A stretch of 64,000 nucleotides of DNA from Magnolia sinica. Taxonomy: Eukaryota; Streptophyta; Magnoliopsida; Magnoliales; Magnoliaceae. The notes under the pieces were generated by a model. That model was not told the origin of the DNA. It ran no database searches and worked only from the letters and a program-made list of their open reading frames with translations. The stretch lies in the NCBI RefSeq assembly GCF_029962835.1, contig NC_080577.1:1612001-1676000 (forward strand), read 5' to 3'. Below are positions 14,001-23,300 of the stretch, in pieces (positions within the stretch are counted from its first letter, which is position 1; every line of letters starts with the position of its first letter). The position numbers and the translations under genes were made by a program.

Positions 14001-14356
14001 AGTTTTGGCAGCATCGGAGATGTCAGTGTAGTTCAAAAGAAATTACCGAGGAAAGTAAAACGGAAGAGGGCTATTGCATCTGAGGATGGCGCCCCTTCTG
14101 GGTATGGCCATTCACTTCCTTTTCTCTGCTATTTTAATATACATTGGCCTTAGTTTGATTCTTAACATCTTTATATATATATATATATTCTTCCCTCAAT
14201 GAGGTGAAACTTCACTGATGCGAAATGAACTTCTGCAGGTACGAGGAATATTACGACTACATATTTCCTGATGAAGCAGCAGGGGCTCCGACTCTTAAAA
14301 TTTTGGAAGCAGCTTACAAGTGGAAGAAGCATAAAGCTGGTTCAGATGAGGATTGA
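8029..14356 (+). CDS. CRNKL1/CLF1-like: Crooked neck-like splicing factor, C-terminal five exons
   Basis: Five exons join in frame: 8029-8173, 8262-8480, 13610-13826, 13903-14101 and 14239-14356 (stop TGA). All introns are GT-AG. The visible part is 298 residues, about 40% of the roughly 700-residue plant protein; the start is left of the window. The sequence shows HAT (half-a-TPR) repeats with the usual W..Y..FE spacing, for example '[13 protein letters not shown]', '[20 protein letters not shown]' and '[11 protein letters not shown]', then a charged C-terminus ending '[15 protein letters not shown]'. The family (yeast Clf1/Syf3) is a scaffold of the Prp19/NineTeen complex in the catalytic spliceosome and is nuclear. 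Identity comes from recognised family sequence. The 5.1-kb intron 8481-13609 is filled with antisense LINE pieces, yet the splice sites and frame are intact, so the gene looks functional. A 5'-truncated pseudogene cannot be excluded from this window alone. Confidence 0.9.
8567..10430 (-). mobile_element. Stack of degenerate LINE ORF2 3' fragments
   Basis: The plus strand begins with a long T-run (about 8567-8610), the poly(A) tail of a minus-strand LINE. Minus-strand frames show post-RT ORF2 sequence ('[18 protein letters not shown]' near 9300-9450). Further right is zinc-ribbon sequence ('[20 protein letters not shown]' near 10260-10370) with the following '[18 protein letters not shown]' near 9800-9870. 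A second, shorter T-run near 9647-9655 suggests that two 3' ends are stacked. All frames are heavily broken. The piece lies inside the 5.1-kb Crooked neck intron, antisense to the gene. Confidence 0.65.
10432..13560 (-). mobile_element. LINE, decayed, antisense in the Crooked neck intron
   Basis: A CTT-rich then pure T-run (10410-10460) marks the poly(A) end. It is followed by 'gagaattaacgaaattgcat', a 3' end like that of other LINEs in the window. Upstream on the minus strand are a '[10 protein letters not shown]' segment (10479-10802), reverse transcriptase pieces (11516-11992, with '[19 protein letters not shown]' and '[20 protein letters not shown]'; 12192-12407, '[13 protein letters not shown]'), and endonuclease-region pieces (about 12690-13420). 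The zinc-ribbon region seems deleted between 'SFYKML' and the 3' UTR. Many frame breaks. The 5' limit is approximate. Confidence 0.75.
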
Positions 14357-14787
14357 TTGAAAAATTCCCATTGTTTCTGCCAATGCACATGGTACATCAT
14401 TCCTCCTGTAAGATTTTGTTTTTCAGCTTGATTTTGAAGCATTTCACATGTTCAGTTAGGGCTTATTTGGATGATTCGAATCCAAAACTTCCCATCTGAG
14501 GAAATCTGTAAAAAGAATCCATTTTAAACCCTTTTGTTTTAGCAGAAGTCATTTCTGGATTTACCAGCAACTCCACTGCTTGGTTTGCAACAGATTGACA
14601 ATGGAAATCAGACTTAAATGTCCTGTAGTCCACATGTGCAAACTTATTTTGTACAGTTCGTGAGAGTGTAATGGTAGGTCTAAATAAGCTTGTAGACTAG
14701 CATTACATCTGCCCATCAATGTGTTAGGTCCATTTATCTGAGGCCCAACTATAGTAAGGAGTAAGGACTGTTAAGTCCATTGGTCAT
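14357..14787 (+). other. Probable 3' UTR and flank of the Crooked neck gene
   Basis: AT-rich sequence directly after the stop codon with no coding signal. The polyadenylation site cannot be fixed by eye. Near 14458 a 'ttagggcttatttggatgat' stretch resembles a MITE terminus, but I cannot pair it. Confidence 0.4.
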
Positions 14788-15053
14788 TTGAGAAAACCTG
14801 ACCAACGGGCTGCATGGTCCCATTTATCAATCAACAGAATGGGCCCCATCTCACCTACTGGCCCATTTATCATTCAACAATACAAGCAGTTGGGCATTTT
14901 CATTCAACAAATCAGGTCACCTCGCTTTTGGGGCATTTATCATTCAACAAAGTGGCTGCAGCTTTCTGCATGCCCCATTTATCATCCAGCAAAACCAGCC
15001 CAGCTTGCAGCATGGGCCATACCATTCAACAAAACCTGTGCACACAAACATGA
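14788..15053 (+). repeat. Degenerate minisatellite, about six units
   Basis: A core like 'catttatcattcaacaa' recurs about six times at spacings of roughly 35-55 bp ('catttatcaatcaacag', 'catttatcattcaacaat', 'cattttcattcaacaaat', 'catttatcattcaacaaag', 'catttatcatccagcaaa', 'ataccattcaacaaaa'). The intervening sequence varies. Open frames through it are a by-product of the repetition. Confidence 0.7.
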
Positions 15054-16540
15054 TAAGCCTGTATAGCTGACCATATTATGAAGCAACATACAAAATTCCA
15101 AACAAACTTGAAGCATAGTGCATTACCAAATCAAGATAATAGAACAAGTCCTAAAAAATCCATCTACAATATACCTTGAGACATACTTAAGATTGGTGAA
15201 ATCAACACTTGTGCACTGATTAATATTAACCAACCATTGTCCAAAAATAGATAGCTACAACCCATATATCAATGTAAGCGACCTGCTGTCATGTCGAAAG
15301 TAGCCCAAAAAAGTAACTTCCTACCAACCGTGGTCCCATATACAGCAGTTCCTAAGTTGATTACACATCCAGCCCAAACCAAAAAAACATAATAAGACTA
15401 ACAACCCTCAAAAGTATATCTGAAAAACTCCCAAAGCTTATCCCTCCTGAGATGTTCCAGATGGGGCAAATGGGGTTTTATAGCTATGGAAACAGATGCA
15501 TGTGTTCGAATATGCCGACCCCGCCTGACCCAAGGTCCAACCCGAGGTGCCCAACCCGAACCTAATACGAATTCCCCCTATAGTCAACCCTAAACCAACC
15601 CAAATACTTGTGATCATTTCCAACCCAACCTAACCTGATCCAAATCTACTCAACCTCAACCCAACTCGATTTCAAATAGGGTTGGAGTTTTCAAATCCTA
15701 ACCTGACCTGAGGACACTGACTACCCGACCCAAACTTGGGTCTGGTCAATTGGGTTCGGTAAACCCAAACCCAAGTTGCATCCCTAGTTAATTATTTCTT
15801 TTCCGTGCCCTATGCATAGAGTAACTATCCACCTGTCTATTGAACGGTCTGACTAGCAAGCAATCTATTATGTGTGGGTGCGACTGATACTAACTTGATA
15901 AGAAGCAGCCCAAGTGCATACACTCTCTATCAGTTCTACATCTGCAGCATCAAACTCATTCTGCATCATCTCTGGAATGATCCCATGAGATCCAACTTCC
16001 TCACCTTTTCTTCAGGTCTAGATAGGTTGTGCAATTATACAAGTACTCCATCTGAGAAACCGATGTGGTCTAGACACTGTTGAATAGAACTTCATACTCA
16101 GGTGTGCTATTTCCACAGTAGTCAACTCGGATATTCTTTTGATTGGTAATGAAGATATTATTAAAAGCAGAAGGAACCAAACAGTGCATGCTCATGCACA
16201 CGAGCCACAATACCAAACAGCCATGAACAACTCACACCAAGCAATCTAGTAAACAGCCGCACAGGCGAGAAGCCGAAATATAAAATAGACATGCCAAAGG
16301 GCATCCAAACAAGTATTTTCTATCAACAACCAAAAGATGAGTCCTCCTGAATAAAGCAGCTCGATAAGAACCTATCCCTGGAGCTGACATAGTATAACCC
16401 AATTGAGACATTTTGTAGAAAGGCTAAGCTTCTCTTAATGTCTATTTGAGCAAGAGCTAAAGTATCTCCTAATAGTACCATTGAATATGGAACTTATGCA
16501 TTTACACGAGAAAAACCAAACTGTTGTTCTAAACACAAAA
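15054..16540. other. Spacer with a degenerate 'aacccgacc' stretch
   Basis: No gene recognised. From about 15520 to 15790 the sequence is a degenerate run of 'aacccaaccc/acccgaccc' motifs. It resembles the interior of the hAT-like MITEs found at 39.4, 43.7 and 50.8 kb, but here I could not find the terminal repeats or target duplication. Confidence 0.4.
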
Positions 16541-16636
16541 GCCTGCAAAGCAGAACCCCAAATTAAACTGAAATACTTCCAAATTAAAACCCAACTGAAC
16601 ATATAAAAAGGAAAAAAACCTAATCCATTTCGATTC

Positions 16637-17140
16637 ATGAAACTCATCCTTCGAGCTGAAAACCTGATCCATTCGCTGGAATCCTTGCGATTCCATGACT
16701 GCATGGAGGAGGTCAGTCTGAAAATGATCAGCTCCGCCATTGAGTTTCTCAAAGCGACAATTACAAGCTTCAGTAGATGGGTTTCAGCTTTGATTGAAGA
16801 TGGAACCGATGCTGGTACACCAGGGGGAAAAATGACTAAATGTATAAAAGAGGGAAACAAACCCCAAAAAGCAGAACTCCAAATCAAGCCGAAATCCTTC
16901 TCAGATCTTAAAACCGTAATCCATTCTATGTGGTTCCATGGCTACATGGAGTATCTTGAGTCTGAAAATGACCCATTGCTAGGGATGGACGTCACAGACC
17001 TTTCTTCCCTCTGTTGCGACAAGGTCTCACAGGCATGGGGAGGAAAGAGGTGGAGTAGCTTCTTGCAGATGCCACTGGTGTATTTGGGAGTATTGAATCT
17101 TTCCAACGGTTTGTTGGTGTCGTTGTTAATATGGAAGTGA
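16637..17140 (+). CDS. Unrecognised 167-residue ORF with internal duplication
   Basis: An ATG-started frame of 167 codons that I cannot assign to a family. It lies over an imperfect direct duplication: 'gcagaaccccaaat' at 16550 and 'gcagaactccaaat' at 16871, a 321-bp offset. Within the frame, segments resembling 'RFHDCMEEVSLKMI' and 'WFHGYMEYLESEND' correspond to each other. An opposite-strand frame of 150 codons overlaps it (16887-16435). There is no recognised domain, signal peptide or obvious intron. It could be a fragment of a duplicated unknown gene or a chance frame; I lean to the latter. Confidence 0.2.
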   Translation: MKLILRAENLIHSLESLRFHDCMEEVSLKMISSAIEFLKATITSFSRWVSALIEDGTDAGTPGGKMTKCIKEGNKPQKAELQIKPKSFSDLKTVIHSMWFHGYMEYLESENDPLLGMDVTDLSSLCCDKVSQAWGGKRWSSFLQMPLVYLGVLNLSNGLLVSLLIWK

Positions 17141-17186
17141 TGGTGTAATATGTTTTAAAGGGGAAATGGATATCACTGTTTTTCAG

Positions 17187-17572
17187 GGCCTGTTTGGATT
17201 GCGAATTAGATCAGTAATGTATTTAAAAGTGCAATGATTACAAATTACAATACTTGTCTCCTGAAACACTGGTAATTTGATCGACAACTCCTGTGTTTGA
17301 AAAGGGGTGGTAAATTTGTAATGTTGATACTTTTACATTACTGAAATATCAAATCAACAGAATACACACACACACACACACACACTGATGTGCGTGTTGG
17401 ATATGAGATTTCCAATTCAATACAATGTGAAATTGTAATGATTACAAATATCTTTACCTGTCTCCTATTACATCTGCATTTGACTGCTGAATTACATGTC
17501 CAAAAACGTTATAAAATCGTAATGATGGCACCTTTATATTACAATACTGATGTAATTTGCAATCCAACCATG
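17187..17572. mobile_element. MITE with terminal inverted repeats
   Basis: The left end 'cctgtttggattgcgaatta' and the right end 'taatttgcaatccaaccatg' are imperfect inverted complements, extending to 'gatcagtaatg' and 'atactgatgta'. The length of about 385 bp and the 'GTTTGGATTGC' terminus fit a hAT- or PIF-type MITE. No ORF. A (CA)n run sits inside at 17363-17385. The target duplication is not clear. Confidence 0.55.
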
Positions 17573-18929
17573 GAAAGGGAAATTGATTTCCACAGCTAAA
17601 TATGTTTCGCAAACAGGTTCAAATATCACGTAGGAGGATATCTTTAATTTCCATGGTTGAAAACAGGATTCCACAACCTTCCTTGTAAGGTTTGATGACT
17701 TCCATTGCTATGTTTCACAAAAAGAAAAAGACTTGTCAGTACTACATTCCCTTTTTTTGAATTTGTATAGCATTGACTTAAAATTGGACACTTGCATCCT
17801 GGTTCTTCAATGTATTTAAAGAAGAAAACCCCATCTTTTAAGGCTTGCTGGTTTAGCATTTTAGATAAAAGCTTCCCATCTTTGGATATTTGATAACAGC
17901 TAGTTCTATTGTAAAGTGATTCGATATTTTTCTTATATAGGAACCCAGATGGATAGATGCAGAAGTAATATGTGGATCTATGGATTTTGCACCTACCCTC
18001 TTTATGAGTTTGAAAGAGAACCTGGGCAAACAAAGAAGGCAACCTATGTTTAAGATGAGCTGAAAACAGAGAACGTTTGGATGAATTCTGGCTGTCATGA
18101 ACAATGAAAACATCATAGATCAGGACTGGAATCTAAGAAAATGATACGAGAACAGCAGCGGAACAACTTGGATGGAGGAGGAGGGAAAGAGACAGCGCTA
18201 GACACCAGGATCGCAATGCTCCCAGCCTGGCACAGCAGAAGTTTCTCTTTAGCTGAAGACATGCGGAACAGCATTCAAAAGCAGAGATCCACAACAAGAA
18301 AGGGACATCCCTTTTCTTTCTCATCATCCATACTTGTACATTATGTTTTAACTAGATATGGAACTTTCATATCTGAGTTTTCCTTGTGATGGCCTTGTTT
18401 TTGTTTATACCTTCTTACTGGGAATTGCTTAGAAATTGAACACGTGGAATATGAGCAAATCCAAATTAAACTGTCCAAATTATGGTTTCAGTTTAAATGT
18501 ATCATGGATTAAAACATTAAGACGATTTAATGATCTGAAAATTGGAATGGTGGTAATTTAGTGGATGGTTAAAAGTGAAAACATCAAACAGTCCTGTTTC
18601 AACAAACAAGTGTCCACCCAACTGAGATTAGAATTCTTCAACCAACTTAATTTTTGGGATTGTGATTCAACGGCAGTGGTTACAGAATTTAGAAGGTTTG
18701 ATTTCAGTTAATGTATGCGGTGGTTACACAATTTAGTAGGTTTGATTTCAGTTAATGCATGCTGCGGTTGCAAATCATGAATGCTTGATTCAGTTGATCG
18801 TCAGGCTGCCAGACTATCAAATTACTCCCCATTGGTAAATTGCGTGTGGCCTTTGGGCTTTTGTATGCAGTTTCCCGTTCTTCCTGTTAGGCAATCTCTC
18901 TTTTTTTCACCAGGAATGATGAAATTTCA
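17573..18929. other. Spacer, nothing recognised
   Basis: AT-rich sequence. A direct repeat of about 50 bp, 'ggtttgatttcagttaatg', occurs at about 18695 and 18738. No coding or structural RNA signal that I can support. Confidence 0.4.
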
Positions 18930-19046
18930 ATGCAAGTCATGGGTTCGAGTACACCCATTGTGGTGAAATCCCACTGGCGTGAGTGTGTGAGTGAAATCCC
19001 ACTGGTGCGATGGTGTGGGTTAAAAAAGAGAAAGAAAGAAGAGGAC
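18930..19046 (+). mobile_element. tRNA-derived SINE, 5'-truncated copy
   Basis: Flanked by a perfect 13-bp target duplication 'tgatgaaatttca' (18917-18929 and 19047-19059). The body has a pol III B-box-like 'gggttcgagtacacccatt' followed by 'gtggtgaaatcccactgg', shared with the SINE at 41675. The A-box part is missing. The 3' tail is A-rich ('gttaaaaaagagaaagaaag'). 'gtgaaatcccactgg' appears twice, an internal duplication. Confidence 0.75.
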
Positions 19047-19269
19047 TGATGAAATTTCATGATTGATTGCCTGATTTGCTGCAAATTATCACGAAATTTC
19101 ACGTAACCAAACAAACGTAAAGTTATTCTGGGTCAAGAATATTGTCCCTCCTAATTCCATTGGCTTAAGGCACAGTCTGCTGAAAAAGGGTGACGGGCTG
19201 GTCTGTTTATGTGGGCCCCACTTTTGTGTCCAATAGAGGCCCAGTGAGTGCCACCATTGATGAGAACTC

Positions 19270-19845
19270 ATAAGACTTTTGTTGGTCTGGAGAACTCATT
19301 GGCACCTTGAGGTGCCTTTGGATGTGCTGAAATCGAGGCTGAGAATCAGAACCGCATAAAACTGAGAGATCTCTAGCTTCAAGCCCCTCTTCGAATACTA
19401 TTTGGAACAAGCACACGCCTGCCCACTGTCTAAGAAACAAGGAGTCGGTCCTCCCATCTTTTTCTGCAATCCGCTTTTGCAAAAGAACTGTGGGATAGGT
19501 TCCTTCTTTCCTTTGGGGTAGCCTGGGTTATGCCTAATTCCACGGTGGAGTTCTTTAGCCAATGGCACAGAGAAGGCATTTGGGCAGTGGGTCGAGTCTA
19601 GCAGTTTGGAGGCTCTCCCATTTCCGGTGAAAAGAACAATAGACACTTTAGAGAGGCCTCAGGGTATGCTACGGGATTAAAGCTGTGAATGCCAAGCTTG
19701 GCGGTTGTGGTCTATTGTCCAAGATTGTTCTGCACTCTAGTTTTTTTCTTCTTTTTTTTTTGCTCTTTTCTTTGTATTCTTCTAGGGTTTTTTCGCCCAT
19801 TAATAAATTGTCATCCTTCAAAAAAGAAAAAAAGAAAAAAAGAGA
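19270..19845 (+). mobile_element. LINE 3' fragment (zinc-ribbon region and tail)
   Basis: Plus-strand frames, with shifts, show the zinc-ribbon signature of LINE ORF2: 'ACPLSKK', then 'HLFLQSAFAKELWDRFLL', where the family has HLF/LxxCPFAxxLW. The copy ends in 'ttaataaattgtcatccttc' followed by an A-rich tail near 19820-19845, the same 3' end pattern as other LINEs here. 5'-truncated. It lies between the Crooked neck and CHCH genes. Confidence 0.65.
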
Positions 19846-20361
19846 AGAGTATGAGATCAGTCTGTACAAGCGGGTATCATGGTTAAGTGATCCAAACCAT
19901 GGACATGACATATCATTGTTGATGGTCATTGCCCCAAAAAATCCTTAGATTGGAAAATCCTATTTTGCAATCTGAGGATTGGAACAGAATGCCTTCTTCA
20001 GCAATGGGCCACCTATTAAAGGGTGAGGATTCTTGCAGTCAAGATGATTTTGGTTCATGAGCCGTCCACACAGGTTGCAAATATCAGCTGTTTGGATTAG
20101 TAATACATGGATGGACCTTACTGCAAATCCAAAAGATTCGAAATTTGGTAAAAGGATCCTTGTCTGCTTTATTTGTAATCACTATCACATTCAGGTATCA
20201 AAACATTGAATGCTATTTTCTCTTTTCTTTTCTCTTTTTTCCATACAAAATTCCCATTTAGACTGCAAGCCAAAACAAAATTTTCAGTTCTCACCACAAA
20301 ATATCACTAGAAACCACCAAAATGGCTACAGATGGCTTCCCATGATTCCTGCTAAATACAC

Positions 20362-23300
20362 TCAGTTATTTTTCTTGCTGTTGGATTCCTCTTCCGGGCG
20401 GTTTGTTTCAGCCAGTGAAAACCTCTTCACTTTCTGCAGGGTAAACGTAGGAAACCGATTACAATAAGAAGAGATAGCAGAAAGAAAAGGAATGACACAG
20501 CTAATAATCGGCTTATGCAAATTGTATCATTCACCCACCAATACGGGATCGTATCGCCCCACATCATCCTGTATTTTTTTTTTAGGGTAACAAAATTTTT
20601 ATTAAGGGGGTGGCAAGCCGCAAAAGAATACACAGAAAACAGAAAATCAAAGAGACTACCAATCCAAACTAGAAAGGGAACAATCTATAAGTTTTTTGGA
20701 CACAGCTGCCCATCCCGAAATAAAAGACTGCGCCATATGGAATAGCAACTTCGCATCTCTGGAAGAATCTTTAAAACATCTGTTGTTCCTTTCTAACCAA
20801 ATGCACCAAAGACCCGCTAGCAGCGCTAACCTCCAGATCAGACGACCCTTCTTCCCAATGCCACCTCTATAACACTGGACTAGGAGATCATCAACTGAAG
20901 AAGGAAGAACCCATTGGACCCCAAGCAAAGCCAAAAAGCTGCACCAACTTCACTGGCAAACGGGCATTGCAACAGAAGGTGGTTCACTGATTCTTCGTTT
21001 CTTAAGCATAGGGGACACGCATTGACAATCACTAGGCCCCTTTTCCTCAGATTATCACAGGTCAGAATTCTTCCCTTACTAACCAAGTAAACGCTGCAAT
21101 CCCAGAAGGGGCCCCATAGGACCAAAAAGCCGTCCAATGCTGCAACCTTAGAAGGGGCCCCGTAGGACCACATCACCCTGTATTGGGTTGTTTCAGGCCG
21201 ATACGGCCTTTCTCATTCATGGACAGTACCGGTGAGCATCAGGTGACATGTAGTTGTTTCAGATGATACTTTAAGCCCTGTTCTAGAGCTAATGGCATCA
21301 CAAGTGTTCAAGATCTCACTAATCCACTCAAAATCAACCAAGTTGAACTGATTTTCTCATGCACATTGAGAGCTCAAACTCAAATTTTAAAGGACAACAG
21401 CCAAGTTGATTTTTGAGAAAACCAATTTATTAGATATCCAGGATTTTGAGTTGGCTGACCAGAATGGGTTAGGCCTAGGCTGAGCAACAGGCAGAGGTAT
21501 GCTAACTTGTCATGCGCCTAATCAATATTTGGGTATGCTATCGTTTAGCACTGAAATGGGATTGCATCACCCCTGTATCGGTCTGTATTAGGCTGTTTCA
21601 GGTCGATATGGACTGATCACAGCCTATCTTGTCCACAGATGATACCGGCAAGTGTCAGGCGATATTTAGTGGTTTCAGACGATACTTTAAGCCTTGTTCT
21701 TGGGAGCTAGTGGCATTACAAGAGTGTTTCAAAATCTCATAAATCTACTCAAAATCAACCAAGTCAAATTAATTTTCCCATACACCAAATACTGAGAGCT
21801 CTCAGATTTTAAAAGACAACAGCCAAGTCAATTATTGAGAAAACCAATTTATTAGAAATCCAGAAGTTTGAGTTGACTGACCAGAACCTCAGGTTAGGGT
21901 TGTCAATGAGCTAGGCCTAAGCTGAGGAACAGGTGGAAGTATACTAGCTTGTCGTGCATGCCTACCTAACCTTTCCCATCAACATGCTACTTGTTTAGGA
22001 CATCCATAACATGCAAATGGTAGGCCCTACCATGAACATCAGCTGGCAAAATAATCAGGCTGATCTGCTCTTCAGATGCGCCACACTGTTGGAAGCAATG
22101 GACTTGGATGGTCTGACTCGAAATACAGGTGTGGCCCACCAAATGAATGGGTCAGTCCGATTTTTAAGACGATATATCTTCATGGTGGATCCTACCATTT
22201 GCATGGTACGGATGTCCTACCCAAGTGGCACATTAGTGGGAAAGATGAGCCTCCATGACAGGCTAGCGTACCTCCGCCTGTGGGCAATCAATTCTCACAC
22301 CAAAATCCAAGGCATTTTTATCTCAACAGATCCACAAGTAGATACCACACGAAATGTTCAGCAGTAAATCTCGGGTGCTTGCAGAACTCAAGACTGTAAT
22401 GCTTTTTTATTTCGAAAGGTGAAAAAATTTATTAAACCAGAAGCAGAAGAAACAAACAGAAACAAAGCAAAGGAGAACAAAAGCAAAGCAGAAACCACAC
22501 ACACACACACACACACACAAGAGGAAAAGGAAAAGGCAAGAAAGAAAATACAACAAACCCAGACCCACAACTGGGGAAACCCAAGAAACCAATACACCCA
22601 GAATAACAAGGGCCTGTTTGGAACGTGGGATTAGGTGGTATGAAATTGCATTTGGTCCAACGTAAATTCCATCCGGCGTTTGGAAAAGATGGGAAGGATT
22701 GGATTAATACAGGTATTATATCATGCAGTCCCAGCAGGAGATAAGGCGGGACTTCGAAATCCACTACATCTGTGGGCTCCAAGTTGATGCATATATTTTA
22801 TCCATGTTGTCCATCCATATGTGCCCTTTATACGTGACAATTGTAAATGCATACAGGTGACCGCCATCGGTTGTGAAATCTAGTCGTTTATTACAATTCT
22901 ATGGTCTACCAAACACAGGTTTCACTTACTACAGTATTTTTTTTCTCTCTCTCAAAGGAGGAATTTGATCCCAAATGTGGGATTGGACTGTCAAAGTACC
23001 ATGGTATTTCCATACATAATCATTGTGCAATAATGGTGTTGATTCCACCCAATGCAATTCAATACCATTTAATCCTGCATTCCACTTGATCCCGAAGAGG
23101 CTGTCAATGGACTCCAGCATTACTCAAGACTGTAATGCTTTAAATAGCCTCCTCCAATGCATCGTCACATAATCTGCTGCGAAATCATCGCATCGTGTCT
23201 TGCCTATGGTTATCCTTTTCTTTACCAATTTGCTCACCTTTGGTCTACACATTATTTTCTTTTCTTGACAGTCAAGAGCACAGTTCAAAATATCTTCCCA

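Noticed and set aside
14788-15053. CRISPR-like array of repeats and spacers
   Set aside because: The host is a plant nuclear genome, the cores are degenerate and the spacing is irregular. It is a minisatellite.
22388-22782. Hydrophobic proteins with Val/Cys runs
   Set aside because: They are translations of a (CA)n repeat and LINE/MITE sequence in the CHCH intron.
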